Origin: Rhizomys pruinosus
Taxonomy: Eukaryota > Chordata > Mammalia > Rodentia > Spalacidae
DNA: 64,000 nucleotides
Assembly (NCBI GenBank): GCA_009823505.1
Contig: VZQC01009601.1
Span: forward strand, 1,315,645 to 1,379,644
Direction of reading: 5' to 3'
This document shows positions 10,825 to 22,491 of this stretch, one piece after another. The position numbers and the translations under genes were made by a program. The notes under the pieces are model-generated. The model was not told the origin of the DNA. It saw only the letters and a list, made by a program, of their open reading frames with translations, and searched no databases. How positions within the stretch are numbered: the first letter of the stretch is position 1; every line of letters starts with the position of its first letter.

Positions 10825-10954
10825 AATAAACTATTTTTATGGGCTAAAGAATGGTCTATGATTGACATACTTTTGGTTTTAAATGAGTGAGTTGATTAAG
10901 AATATAGCAAAAAATAAAAGAATAAATAGCAATAGATAGATAGGATAGGAAGGA
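10711..10954. repeat. Duplicated segment, copy 2 (source)
   Basis: The 244-bp partner of 9635-9872. It contains most of the complete B1 and the adjoining flank. Because the B1 here keeps both target-site copies and its poly(T) end, this is the source copy. Identity ends at gaaggaa; copy 1 reads gaaggat at the same point. Confidence 0.9.
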
Positions 10955-11009
10955 AAACATTAAATCAGGTGCTCAAAATATACAGCAGAATTCTACAGGG
11001 AAGGTCCCA

Positions 11010-11340
11010 TTAAGGCAGACTGTTACCGACTGCTGTTGCCGGCAGCTGAGACCAGCCAGCCCTCCTGGGGTTGTGGGTATTTTCTGTGGGGTTCCCTTTG
11101 GCAGGAGAACACGAGGAAGCTGATGGCTTGTAGAAATGAGAGACAGAGAAAAGTTTCCCAAATCCACAGCAGCTTTATTGAACAGGGGCAGTGCTTATAT
11201 AGCAGTCTTAGGAGAAGGCAGAACAAAGGATTTGGTGAGGCTTTACAATTACATATGTTACTAATAGGTCAAAACTCATACATTAACCAGAACTCATTAT
11301 CTATTTCATGATTGACAAGATACGGGGCACGCAGAGCAGG
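11010..11340 (-). mobile_element. LTR-like fragment, antisense
   Basis: On the - strand, a TATATAA motif (about 11201-11195) is followed about 20 bases on by AATAAA (11179-11174). A C-rich and then CAGCTGCCGGC-containing stretch follows, with an end near aaca at about 11010. That spacing of TATA box and polyadenylation signal is typical of retroviral LTRs. The family is not identified and no coding sequence of the element is seen. Confidence 0.5.
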
Positions 11341-12284
11341 AAACCAAAACATTACAAAGTTTAGTCAGGAAATGAATTTTCTTTGAAGTAAAATGTAGGA
11401 ATCTTAAGATAACCTTTACCAAGGAAATAACATTTAAGAAAAAAGGAACATCAATAGTTTTTAACATGATCAATTAGTTTTTACTTGTTAGCTCTTAATT
11501 ACAAGTCATAATTGAAAAGTTACAGGACACTGAGTAGTAATTGCTATGTCACAGTAGAAGTTTCTTGGCAGTAGATATTGGCCTTATATCTCTATCCTAA
11601 ATCTAGAGTAAATATATCTTAATATCCTAAGGTTAATAGTTTCTTTTAAGTTTTTATTAAAGTAAAGACCTTATTCCTATAGCATCCTAAACTACTTATT
11701 AGTTTTTTCTAACTCTATCTGCTAATCTAAAGTTTCAATCTTTACTGAGAACTAAGAGCCGTTCCACTGCTTGATTCAACTAACAGTTTTGTTTTTGTAA
11801 GACAATTGGCTGGTGTAAAGTAATTTATCTTTTGTCTAGCTTTGCTGGGAGTGTCAGGACTCAGACATTCAGTGGCTGCATAGAACTAGGAAAACTGTTT
11901 AACCTGTTCCTTTACTTAAATAGGGAAATGGGATTGAAGAGTCTTTTTATTTTAATTGTTAAAGAGGAGTTTTTACTTTATTTTAAATGGAATGATATAT
12001 TTTGTTTTTATTACACATATCACTGGAACTTGTTTTTCTTTAGAGACAGTCATAGAGTCATTACCACTATATAATTGTTCTGTTTTCCAATTTGTCACAG
12101 GTCTTTACATTGTAATGTATATTGTGAGAGAAGTCTATTTTTAAGTCTATTTCTGACTCAAGACTTACAGACCATTCTTGCTGCCAGGAAAAAGCCCTGT
12201 GCCCAAGAGAGGCATTTTAATTGCCAGTTACTGGCACATTCAAATAGTTTGTTTTGTATCTATTAGCTGGCCCTAAGAAAAGAT
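11341..12284. other. AT-rich sequence, possible extension of the LTR element
   Basis: AT-rich, with no gene or exon recognised. It lies between two LTR-like blocks and could be the U3 or interior of the same element. Confidence 0.25.
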
Positions 12285-12700
12285 CTTTATTGTGCTCAGT
12301 GTTATGCTAAGTCCAACACCAGAAAAACGTAATATCCTAGGAAAGCATCTCAATCTCGGGGTGATCTTAGCCGGGTATTCTGCCAGTGACCTCCAGGGGG
12401 TCCAGCCCCGCAGGACACATCTCCCCCGCCTGTCTTGAATATGATTTCTCATATTACTTTACACAAGCGACACTGGAGTGGGTGTGGCAGACGCACAGGT
12501 GGATGCCGCAGCAGACTCTCATAGAGAGGCCTAGGCAGAGCAGAGTGTCCCCTCTGGTTATGTTTCCAAGTAAAAGAATAAGTAGCAACAGGTAGAGACA
12601 ATATATAGAATCCAACACAATATCCAGAAGAAACGAATTGGGGGAAGGAAGTTGAGGCATCATCTGGAGTTGAACTTTCTATTGCTGAGCTTCCCATGTC
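12285..12700 (-). mobile_element. Second LTR-like block, antisense
   Basis: On the - strand an AATAAA lies at 12291-12286. The upstream 400 bases are GC-richer than their surroundings, with blocks such as ggctggaccccctggaggtc. The composition and the polyadenylation signal suggest LTR or interior sequence of an endogenous retroelement. I could not name it. Confidence 0.3.
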
Positions 12701-13405
12701 TGAATTTCTGGCTTTTTCCTGCTACAGCACTTTGATATCCTTGGATAAAACAATAGTAACGTCTTTTGGAAATGGCTTACTTTCTAGTTGTCCTCAAGGA
12801 CACAGTGTTTTTACTCTTGGATTGTTTGATGTTCTTATTCCTGCCAGACACATAGCTAGAGGGTGCCCAGCCTATCTCCATATAAAAGGCCTTAGGGGAT
12901 ACTTTGAGATCAACATGTTTGGATCTGAAATGGAAGGTGCACCACTGCTTCCAGGGCCAGCTTCTCAGTGAGCTCAAACAGCACATACTTATCAATATAT
13001 GTGCCAAGATGGAGATTGCATATATTTTAGGTAATTCTACCTGCAAAGAATGATTTAGATAAATTATTTAGAACAATTTTTATAGAGTATAGTGCCTTGT
13101 GGTTAATCTCATTGTTTACCCTGTGTTTCTTGGTATTTAAGTTTCATAATTTCCTTAATTTCTTCTTTTAGGACTTTTGGCCATTATTATATTTCTTTGG
13201 CTCTTTACTGTTAATCTGGTTTTGTTGTTTTGTTTTTATGTTTTTACTGTGAGAACAGTTGGAATAGTAGAATTTAGTCATTGCATTCACTTCTCTCCAT
13301 ATTCTCATCAAATAAGTGATTTTGTACAGAGGAAGCTCTTGAAATAAAGCTGAACACTTTGATATACTTCTTGCTGAATATCTCCCTGTGCATTTTAACA
13401 CCCAG
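12701..13405. other. SACS intron upstream of the first visible exon
   Basis: AT-rich intronic sequence that runs into the splice acceptor at 13404-13405. No further exon is recognised. Confidence 0.6.
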
Positions 13406-13552
13406 GGTCAGCTCTTTATGTATACAACAATGCAGTTTTCACACCAGAGGATTGGCATGGCATTCAAGAAATAGCAAGAAGCAGGAAAAAAGATGACCCC
13501 TTGAAAGTTGGAAGATTTGGAATTGGGTTTAATTCTGTCTACCATATAACAG
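13406..13552 (+). CDS. SACS: Sacsin, internal exon with the first HSP90-like ATP-site glycine motif
   Basis: Internal SACS exon. The frame gives [20 protein letters not shown] and then [17 protein letters not shown], the glycine-rich ATP-lid motif of the first sacsin internal repeat. The same motif recurs twice in the giant exon, as [15 protein letters not shown] and [15 protein letters not shown]. The exon ends aca-g before a gtacag donor at 13553, phase 1, and joins the next exon (at-gtt-cct) to read ITDVP. Two acceptors fit: ccag at 13405 (start used here, codons GG-TCA-GCT) and tcag at 13411, 6 bases on and in the same frame. The second would keep the GPAL motif seen in the other repeats if the proline is encoded upstream. 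About 152 N-terminal residues, including the ubiquitin-like domain, lie outside the window. Confidence 0.93.
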
Positions 13553-14021
13553 GTACAGTATTGGCCTTTTCAGTTTTGATAGTGGAAAATATTTTAGCTC
13601 ATGTTTTATCATTAACCTTAGAGATGATACTATTTTAAACCCATCTTTTACACATTCTTCTGTCAGTTGAAAATGTGTCAATAAAGTAGTATGTTTTATA
13701 AAATTACAATGGTGATGATACCATGATCTTGTACTCATTATAATATATTGTCATTTTGTGTGATTTAAAATAGAGATTTTGAAACAAAATTGTTACTGAG
13801 AAAAATTACTACATTGCAAATATTTGAGTCAAATTGATTCTTACATATTTTCTTGGACATAATTCTAAATATCAGAAGGTTAAGGAAGAGAGTATCATGA
13901 CATTTCCTAACTGAGAAAATAAAGATCTTTGAAATGGTTCTGATGTATACACTTTTCTTTTACATAAGCATACTGTTCTTCTTGGGATTACATATATTTT
14001 AATGATTACTATGGAATCATT

Positions 14022-14177
14022 TTTTTTTGGGGGGGGTCTTTTTGAGACAGGGTCTCCCTGTAGCCCCAGCTGTCCTGGAACTTGCTCTGTAGACCAGGCT
14101 GGCCTTGAACTCACAGAGATCCACCTGCCTCTGCCTTTGGAGTGCTGGGATTAAAGGCGTGCGCCACCACATGAGGC
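14022..14177 (-). mobile_element. B1 SINE, antisense
   Basis: A T and G run, then gagacagggtctccctgtag, gaccaggctggccttgaactc and gtgctgggattaaaggcgtg, ending ccaccacatgaggc. Confidence 0.92.
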
Positions 14178-15631
14178 TTAGAATCATGTTTTAAATGTAG
14201 AAAGAAGCAAAGTTTCTGGTTCATAGGCATAACAGGAAATGCTTATATCTCTTAGTGTTGACATCTCTGAGAATATATTAGGGTATTCTTTTCAGAATCT
14301 CATCCCTTAGTACTTACTATAGTTGTATGATAACAATTCTTTGTGGACTTAGTCTTTTTTTATGATTCTGTTGAAGCTGTGTCTTGCAGGAAAAGTAGAG
14401 GTGACTTAGTGGGCAGGGCCATGGTTATTAGCTTGGCAAGCCATATAACTTACCATTAAAAGTGGGACATATTTGTGAGCCAAAAAGGATGGTGACAGAT
14501 TAAACTAGGAAATCCTGGGCAAGTGAGGCATAGAAGTCAGCCTAACTAGAACTAAATTTTAGTAAATCTACATCTACATTAATATTGATATTTTACTTTA
14601 TATTGACTACAGCATATGTTAAAATTATATTCTTGCTGTTACACATAAATCACCTTTTGGATGTTCACCTGCAGGGCTTGAGTTTATGGTTTGTGAATGT
14701 GGAGGCACAGTTGAGAGCTGCACAAGTGTGGAGATGGTTATGCAGGTACTTAGAACAGATTGACTGCCCTGCATGTGTGGCTCACTGTAGTTTTGTTTCC
14801 TAGTTGACAATGAGCACATTGATGCCGGCCATCAGCTGGAGGCTCTTCTGTAATCTGAAGATTTGAGAAAGTCATAGGCCACGCATTTACAATGTCAGGA
14901 GTGTCTCTGACCTGATTTCAGTTATGGGTGTGTGGCTCTATGTAATGAGAGTAGGGACAAGTATGTCCTAGATTGTACTGATGATGGATTTAGTGGCCAT
15001 AAAACTTACTACTTAAAATATCTAAGAATTAGGAGTTGGTGATTGTGACAGTTGAAACTGCAGTTGATAACTGCACATATTAAGGAGATGGCTGACTTTA
15101 CTGGGGTTTCAGGGGCATGAAGATTAGGAGCTAAAGTCTACATGTGAGACAAAATGTGTTGGAATCATCTTTGGGAAGTCTTCTGAGAGGCACTGAAGAT
15201 GAAAGTTTCTTTCAGTATAATAAATCTAAAACATCTAGTTCCACCAGTGTTGAAAAAAAGGTGAAGCAGTTGCTATCAGTCCAGGGGCCAGCAGGACAGG
15301 ACGAGGCTCTTTAAGAACTGTAGTTAGGCTCATGTGAGAAGCACTTCCACCTGAGAGCTCACTTCTCATTTGTCGTGGGGTCTGTGCTTGCTATGATGTG
15401 GTAGGTGGAGCAGCCTGCGCTGCATTGCTCTCATATTTTAAGCCTAGACTGTAATTCTGTTTTGTTTAATTGGGTTCATGGGGCAGTGCGTGCTATGGAT
15501 AAATATCCAAATAGTGTTGATATCTTCATTTGATGAGCACTTGAAGATATATCACCAATTTTCACAAAAACTATGGAAGTTTCTATAACTGGGTCTTTCT
15601 ACATTGACTCAAAAGAAATCTTAATTTCTTA

Positions 15632-15880
15632 AAAAAATTTTTTTTTATTAATTTTATTTCTGTATGTGTATGAATGTACTGCCTGCATGCAAGTTTGTGC
15701 ACCCATGTTGTGCAATGCCGCGGAGGTCAGAAGAGGGTCTCGGATTCCCCTGGAACTGGAGTTCTCCTGGAATTGGAGTTTCAGGCGGTTCTCGGCCACC
15801 ATGTGGGTGCTGGGGATCGAACCTGGGTCCTCTGTAAGAGCAGTCAGTGCTCTTAACCACTAGGCCATTTCTCCAGTATA
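15632..15880 (-). mobile_element. B2-type SINE, antisense, with internal duplication
   Basis: Antisense B2-type SINE carrying the 18-bp internal duplication. Near-identical 18-bp target-site copies flank it: agaaatcttaatttctta at 15614-15631 and agaaaccttaatttctta at 15881-15898. It ends about 170 bp upstream of a SACS splice acceptor. Confidence 0.94.
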
Positions 15881-16051
15881 AGAAACCTTAATTTCTTATA
15901 TTCAAAGAAATACATTATTTGTTTTTGAACAGTTAGTTTTTGGGTCATCCTATTTCATATGTCGTATTTTGACAATAATTATCATTTATTATAGATGTAA
16001 TTATTGTTCAATAAATCTGAGTTGATCATGCTTCAACTTTTGTTTTTGCAG

Positions 16052-17531
16052 ATGTTCCTTGTATCTTTAGTGGTGACCAGATTGGGATGTTAGATCCTCA
16101 TCAAACACTTTTTGGCCCTCATGAATCAGGACAATGTTGGAATCTCAAAGATGACAGCAAAGAAATTAATGAGCTTTCAGACCAGTTTGCACCCTTCATT
16201 GGCATTTTTGGAAGCACCAAGGAAACATTTACAAATGGCAGCTTTCCGGGGACATTTTTCCGATTCCCTCTTCGCTTACAGCCTTCCCAGCTTAGCAGCA
16301 ATCTCTACACAAAGCAGAAAGTTCTTGAGTTATTTGAGTCTTTCAGGGCAGATGCAGACACAGTGCTGCTCTTCCTGAAGAGTGTGCAGGATGTGTCTTT
16401 ATATGTCCGAGAGGCAGATGGGACTGAAAAGCTGGTGTTTAGAGTGACTGCCAGTGAGAATAAGGCCCTGAGACATGAACGGCCAAATTCTATCACAATT
16501 CTGGGAACAGCTATAAGTAACTATTGTAAAAAGATCCCAAGTGATAGCGTCACCTGTGTCACATACCATATAAACATAGTTCTAGAGGATGAGAGCACTA
16601 AGGATGCCCAGAAGACATCGTGGTTGGTTTGTAACAGTGTAGGTGGGCGAGGGATTAGTAGTAAACTGGATTCTTTGGCTGATGAATTGAAATTTGTCCC
16701 AATCATTGGAATAGCCATGTGTTTATCAGGTAGAGATGATGAAGAAAAAGGAGCAATATCTGATTTCTCAGGAAAAGCATTTTGTTTTCTTCCTTTACCT
16801 CCTGGTGAGGAAAGCAGAACAGGGCTCCCAGTTCATATTAGTGGATTCTTTGGTCTGACTGACAATCGCAGGAGCATAAAATGGAGAGAGCTGGACCAGT
16901 GGAGAGATCCTGCAGCCTTGTGGAATGAATTTCTTATTGTGAATGTTGTCCCCAAAGCTTATGCCACTCTGATTCTAGATTCAATAAAGCGCCTAGAGAC
17001 AGAAAAGAGCTCTGATTTCCCTTTGTCAGTTGATGTCATCTACAAGCTTTGGCCAGAAGCCAGCAAAGTCAAAGCACACTGGCAGCCAGTGTTGGGGCCT
17101 CTGTTTAGTGAACTGTTCCAGAATGCTGTGATTTATTCAATTAGCCATGAGTGGGTCAAGCTGGAGCAGGTATGCTTCTCAGAACTTGATGAAACCTTGG
17201 AATACACAAAATCTGTGCTCAACTACCTCCAGAGCTCAGGGAAGCAGATTGCCAAGGTACCAGGGAATCTGGCTGCTGCTATTCAGCTCAGCAGCGGGAC
17301 ACCTGTGAAGATAGTGACACCTGTGTGGGTGCGGCAGGTGCTGAGAAAGTGCACACACCTGGGCAGTGCTGAAGAAAAGCTTCACCTTCTAGAATTTGTG
17401 CTTTCTGACCAAGCTTACAGTGAACTGCTTGGGTTGGAACTGCTGCCTTTACAAAATGGGAGTTTTGTCCCCTTCTCCTCATCTGTGTCAGACCAAGATG
17501 TTGTTTATATCACCTCAGAAGAATACCCAAG
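16052..17531 (+). CDS. SACS: Sacsin, 1480-bp internal exon (first sacsin internal repeat)
   Basis: The acceptor is tgtttttgcag at 16051 and the donor gtagat is at 17532. The exon starts with two bases completing D of ITD and continues [19 protein letters not shown], a characteristic sacsin sequence. It covers the rest of the first HSP90-like ATPase module and its downstream repeat region. Recognisable points are [10 protein letters not shown] (the arginine-phenylalanine block that follows the ATP site), [29 protein letters not shown] and [15 protein letters not shown]. The frame is open throughout and ends AG in phase 2. In sacsin these repeats bind ATP and support a chaperone-like role in the cytosol and at neurofilaments and mitochondria; that is family knowledge. 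Compared with my recollection of human sacsin, about three residues are missing near [13 protein letters not shown]. Confidence 0.98.
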
Positions 17532-17724
17532 GTAGATACCTGCACCTCTTAGATGCTGGCTTATGTAAGGGGCTCCTGCCCTGCCCACAGCTAGAGTCCT
17601 TTACTGCCAGCTCCACCAGGTGTCTGTCTGGATTTCATGGTTAGGATAACTTTCCATGAAATGTTAAAAAGATACATTTTATATTTTAAAATGAAGAGGC
17701 ATTCTAGGCCCTGTCAGTTAAAAA

Positions 17725-17842
17725 TTACACAAAATTGGGTGTTAGCCATGTGTCTATAGTCCACAGTTACATGGGAGGTTGCGGAAGGAGGATTGGGTGA
17801 GCCTCTAGGACAATATAGTAAGACCCTGTCTGAGAAAAAAAG
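17725..17842 (+). mobile_element. Old B1/Alu-like SINE fragment, sense
   Basis: Decayed sense SINE: gtgttagccatgtgtctata, gtccacagttacatgggagg, a ggaggattg block, and aagaccctgtctgagaaaaa at the end. It is diverged from the young B1 copies. Confidence 0.6.
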
Positions 17843-17939
17843 ACGATTATTCAAGTAGCTATTTTTTAGTAACAAAAACTGATTATAAAATGCTAATGTA
17901 ACTAGGTAAGATGTAAATTAAAATACTAGATGAATTACC

Positions 17940-18058
17940 TTTTTCTTTTGTATTTTTAACAATGTCATTATGTAGCCCAGACTGGTCTAGAACTTGGAGT
18001 TCTCCTGTTTGAGCCTCTGAAGTGCTGGGATTACAATTGTGCACCATCATATCTGGAT
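17940..18058 (-). mobile_element. Old B1 SINE fragment, antisense
   Basis: Decayed antisense B1 with tgtagcccagactggtctag, aacttggagttctcctg, aagtgctgggattacaattg and tgcaccatcatatctgg. Confidence 0.7.
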
Positions 18059-18171
18059 TTATTGTTTTTATAGCTGAGGGCTGATATTGATATTTTATGG
18101 AATAAAATCCATTTCATCCTTAGGTATTTATAGAGAATTTCTGAATTTATATGGTATATAGTAGCATATTT

Positions 18172-18389
18172 AATTTTTTACTTATTTTTATGTGTGTGAG
18201 TATTAGACCTGCATGTGTGCAAATGCACCTATGTTGTGCAGTGCCTACAGAGGACAGAACAGGGTGTCAGATTCCTTGGAACTAAAGTTATGGACAGTTG
18301 TTAGCCATCATGTGGATGCTGGGATTCGAACCCAGGTCTTTTGCCAGAACAGCCAGTGCTTTTAACTGCTGTGCCATCTCTCCAGCCCC
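18172..18389 (-). mobile_element. B3/B2-related SINE, antisense, old
   Basis: Antisense copy with tatgtgtgtgagtattagac, ctgcatgtgtgcaaatgcac, gaacccaggtcttttgcc and a ctctccagcccc end. It lacks the young internal duplication, so it is an older copy. Confidence 0.85.
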
Positions 18390-18561
18390 TGATACCTCAT
18401 ATTTTAAAGCAGTTCCTAGATAATGTTGTACTTTGATGTGTACATTGTAATTTATGTAAAATGAAATGACATGTTTAGCTGACTTGAAATTACATGATGG
18501 AATTTTACTAACCTTAGAATTGTTGGGAGATTGTAACTGCTCTATACCTTTCACTTTTTAG

Positions 18562-18653
18562 GTCCCTTTTCCCAGGTCTTGAAGCAAGATTTATTTTGGA
18601 TAACTTGAAACCTCACCTTCTAGCTGCTTTAAAAGAAGCTGCCCAAACCCGAG
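18562..18653 (+). CDS. SACS: Sacsin, 92-bp exon before the giant exon
   Basis: The acceptor is cttttta-g at 18561 and the donor gtatta is at 18654. The preceding exon ends AG, so the junction codon is AGG and the protein reads [19 protein letters not shown], then [13 protein letters not shown]. It ends with one base (G), which joins GA of the giant exon as glycine to read [10 protein letters not shown]. The length of 92 bp equals the human exon that I recall as c.2094-2185. It is too short for an isolated open-frame call and is placed by splice phase and sacsin similarity. Confidence 0.96.
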
Positions 18654-19399
18654 GTATTACAGATATTTGGTATTTTTCTTAAGCCTTTATTAAATTGAAA
18701 AGTTTTTATAAAGTTTCTACTAATTATCCATTTTAGACCTATAGATGAGACCTATTAGTTCATATAGCTCAACCTAGTAGAATTATTCCATTTTAAGATG
18801 TGTCAGGATCTTTTTGGCATCTGAAGGAATCCAAGGGCAATGCCCCTCCTGTTAAGCTTTGATGGTGTCTACAGAAGGCTTATTTTAACCTGCCCAGTGC
18901 ATTGTATCCTCTTCAGTGCTTCTGAGTTATTTTCTGATCCTTCTAGCCTCTGATCTTGCAGGAAAATGTTTATCAGTTAAATTTTACAGTTGAATGATTA
19001 AGTTCAAGGTCTTCAGATGAGTTTCAGTAGATCATGTCTTCCACCTTGCTTTCCTTGTTCCATACCACCATCCCCACAGTTACAGGTAGCTACTCTGGAT
19101 GATCATATTAGACATTGTACAAAGTATCTGGTACAGTAACTGCTAAGTAATGTGGACAATCAAACCCCATAACAGTGTCAGGAAGGAGACTTAGGACCTA
19201 AGAAAGTCATGGATGTCCTTTACTGGAAATTATTTTTGCAAAACATTAATTTGGAGGGAGAGCACCATGGTTCTGATTTTAATCCTTTCAACCTTTGCAG
19301 ATATCCCTTAAAACAAAACAAAATAAAACAAAACACCCTGCTTTTGGACCTTTGCCAAGTGTGATATTTGCCCCTAAGCTGGGTATTTTTGACAAACAG

Positions 19400-19545
19400 C
19401 ACCTGAAATTGTCCTCTGACTTTCACATGGACATGTCCACATGTGCTTGTGTACCTCCACACACATGTACTCAAGCACGAATGCACAGATAATAATAATG
19501 CACAGATAAATAAAAATGTACAAATAAATAATTAAATAAAAGTCC
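19400..19545 (+). mobile_element. Old SINE tail fragment, sense
   Basis: The stretch ttgtcctctgactttcacat followed by ggacatgtccacatgtgctt and repeated cacagataaataaaaatg resembles the sense 3' part of B4/ID-B1-type rodent SINEs. The head is missing. Confidence 0.5.
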
Positions 19546-20902
19546 ACACAGGAAAGTGTGTTTATGAGGAATGTAGGCTTATTGTAGTTGCACAAACTCA
19601 ACTATATGCATGTGACGTAGACCAGGAAATAAGAAGTAACATCACCAGAGTCCTCTTTGCCTTTTCCAGTCCTAGCACTCAAGGGAACCATGGTGCTGGC
19701 TTTTGACAGGAGAGATTAACCTTGTTAATTATTGTCTACTTAAAAGAAAATATACAGTTATACTTTATGTCCTGGCTTCTTTCACTTACTGTTTTTCTTG
19801 TGAGATTCATCCACCTTGCTCATTGTATATAGCTATAGACTGCTCATTCATTGCTGTACATTGTGTGATACATTATTCTCTTTTGGAGAGTATTTTTGTT
19901 GATGGCAAATAGTTCTGAGGTGAATATGGATTTATAAATTAGCTGAAGTTATTCAGAGCCAGATAAGGTGCAAAGGGTAGAAAGTCAACAGAGTAATACT
20001 GCTTTGGCTCAAAAATCCACAAATACCTGTGATAATGAGCAAGGCCATGGTTTGCCTTCTCTAGCCCTGAATGGGTTGGGGGAAATAGTTGGTGCTGGTT
20101 TTTAACAGTGAGCTAATTTATAAGTTAACAGATAAGGCTAAATTTATAAGTTAACAGATAAGTTAACAGAAAAGCTAAATTTATAAGTTAAACAAGTTTA
20201 TAAAGGTGAGATTTTCCATTTCATGTCTTTTCATTTTCTCATGTGTATTTTGGTTAGTCATAATTGGACTTTTTTATTACCATTAATCACCTACATACAA
20301 TTATGACAAATAGTCATCTTTTCAGTTGAATCCCAGAATTAAGTGCAGTAGGTCACAATCTAGTGATAGGTAGCACTGGAAGAACCACAGGCTTCCTTAC
20401 CTGGGCCCTGCCCTTACTAAAGGAGAGAAAAGAGAAATCTGCTCTAACAAACTTACTGATTAGTTTCAGATTCTCTCTCTAAGTTACCTAGTCAGATAGG
20501 TCATTCAGCTTTCTATAGGTATGGAGTATATATGGGATAGTACTGCCTGGATGAACAGAAGGTAAGAGTCTTAGATTTGTTAAACTCTATATGGTCAGAA
20601 ACACCACACACAAGTAACAACACTTGACATGTTTTGCTCTGAATAATGGTAACACCATTGTTCCCAGCCACTGTGGTCTGGCAGTGGCTGGCAAAAACTG
20701 CCCTGTCTTGAGACTACTGCTGGATGATTGGAATGTGATGTTTTTTTTACCCCAGCCATGGCTCTTGTGTAGCTTATACACTCTTTCTTGTTGTTTATTT
20801 TACCTTTGTTGGAATCATATTTAGACTCATTTGTCAAATATAAATTACTTACTGCTTGTATTTTCAATGTTTACTTCTACTGGTCTTTTTTAATAACTTT
20901 TT

Positions 20903-21066
20903 TTTATTTTTTTGGTCTTTTCGAGACAGGGTCTCCCTGTAGCCCCAGCTGTCCTGGAATTTGCTCTGTAGACCAGGCTGGCCTTGAACTCACAAAGATC
21001 CTCCTGCCTCTGCCTCCCAAGTGCTAGGATTAAAGGCGTGCGCCACCACACCTGGCTTTTTTTTTC
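20903..21066 (-). mobile_element. B1 SINE, antisense
   Basis: Full antisense B1, with aataactttt as target-site duplication on both sides (about 20892 and 21067). Confidence 0.94.
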
Positions 21067-21129
21067 AATAACTTTTAAATATGTTTTGGTACCTCACATT
21101 TCAGAGAAAGTAAAGCAAACCTTGATCTT

Positions 21130-21345
21130 TAAAAAAAATTTTTAAAGTTGATCTTAGATGTATAAACATTTTGCCTGCATATAAGTATACCATGTATGTG
21201 CATGCAGTGCCTATGGAATTCAGAAGAGGGCATTGGATCCCTTGGAACTGGAGTTATGGACAGGATGGTTGTTAGTTGGATGTGGGTGCTGGGAACTAAA
21301 CCCACGGCCCCTGTAAGAGCTACCTAGTCTAGCTTGGAGAGAAGT
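21130..21345 (-). mobile_element. B3/B2-related SINE, antisense, old
   Basis: Decayed antisense copy: tttgcctgcatataagtata, ttcagaagagggcattgg, atccettggaactggag-like core (bases read atcccttggaactggag) and gatgtgggtgctgggaacta. Confidence 0.75.
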
Positions 21346-22243
21346 AGTCTTACACACTCACATTCATTATCACTGCCAACAGACTCCCATTTTTCTGGCC
21401 AGGGTCTAGTGAATGATTTCTGTGTATTCTCTCTAGTGATCTCTTTATCTTGCACCAGACTCCCTGAAGTCCTTGGCTCCTCGTATAGCATTCTTTCTCA
21501 GTATTCTACATTTTTGTTTTTTGCTTGCCTCTCTGAGTTATTTGTCAATCTGTATACTACAGTTCACTCTCTAAATATTTAGAATTAGTGTGGTGGCTCC
21601 TTCCTCAGCTTATTAATTTTGTTCTTTCTTTGAGTCATATTCATGTTTTAATGACCTCTATAACACTCCACACTTGAGAGATGGTGTAGTGCAACAGTTT
21701 CACAAATCTGAACCCAAACTTCATTCCTCTATTGTGTGATTTTGAGAGAAGGCTCATGCTCTCTGAGCCTCTGTTTTTTTCAATAACATGACATCCTTCT
21801 ATAAAGGTATAGTTGAAATCCCCAGAATTTGGTTTCTTAAAAGAAAGGACTGCTTTATGATGAGCCTTGGGTAGAAGTTGGCAGCATTCATTCTTGTGAA
21901 TTTGAAACACTTTATTGTAATATTTAACTCACAGCAGGCATTCCTCTAAAGACCAAGTGATATGGACAGAAATATTAGGCTAATTCAGTACGTAGCCCAT
22001 AATAATGACTGGCACATGGCAGCTATTGTGGTCCCTTTACACTTAGAGTTCTGTAAAAATTTCAGAGTCAATATTTTCAAAACATTAGTCTTTTTCATCT
22101 CCTCAAATGTTTCTTCTTTTGTGTGAATCCATTCAGAATGATGCTGCAATCTTTGGAGTTTCTCTACTGTGAATCCCTGATTTGTCATCTTTGTTCTGCA
22201 ATTACAGGTTCTGTTGATCAATCCCTAGAAACTTTCTGTTGGT

Positions 22244-22491
22244 CTTTTTTTTTTAAATTTTATTTATTTTTGTATGTATATGAATGTACTGTCTGCATGT
22301 AGGTTTGTGCACCCATGTTGTGCAAGGCCGTGGAGGTCAGAAGAGGGTGTTGGATTCCCCCTGGAACTTGAGTTCTCCTGGAATTGGAGTTACAGACGGT
22401 TCTTGGCCACCATGTGGGTGCTGGGGATTGAACCCGGGTCCTCTGCAAGAACAGTTGGTGCTCTTAACTGCTAAGCTATCTCTCCAGCCCC
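22244..22491 (-). mobile_element. B2-type SINE, antisense, with internal duplication
   Basis: Antisense B2-type SINE with the 18-bp internal duplication. A perfect 15-bp target-site duplication, tctgttggtcttttt, lies at 22235-22249 and 22492-22506; the T tract overlaps the left copy. Confidence 0.95.

Larger units (their letters stand above)
13553..16051 (+). other. SACS: SACS intron with two SINEs
   Basis: A 2.5-kb intron between a gtacag donor and a tgtttttgcag acceptor. It holds an antisense B1 and an antisense B2-type SINE. Otherwise it is AT-rich with nothing recognisable. Confidence 0.85.
17532..18561 (+). other. SACS: SACS intron with old SINE fragments
   Basis: A 1.03-kb intron, gtagat to cttttta-g. 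It contains three decayed SINE remnants, listed separately, and no other recognisable feature. Confidence 0.85.

Noticed and set aside
13406..13552. A one-base coding deletion in the SACS exon (loss of C in ggtccagct)
   Set aside because: The reading frame is kept through the exon and both splice phases agree, so a substitution or alternative acceptor explains the sequence better than a frameshift.
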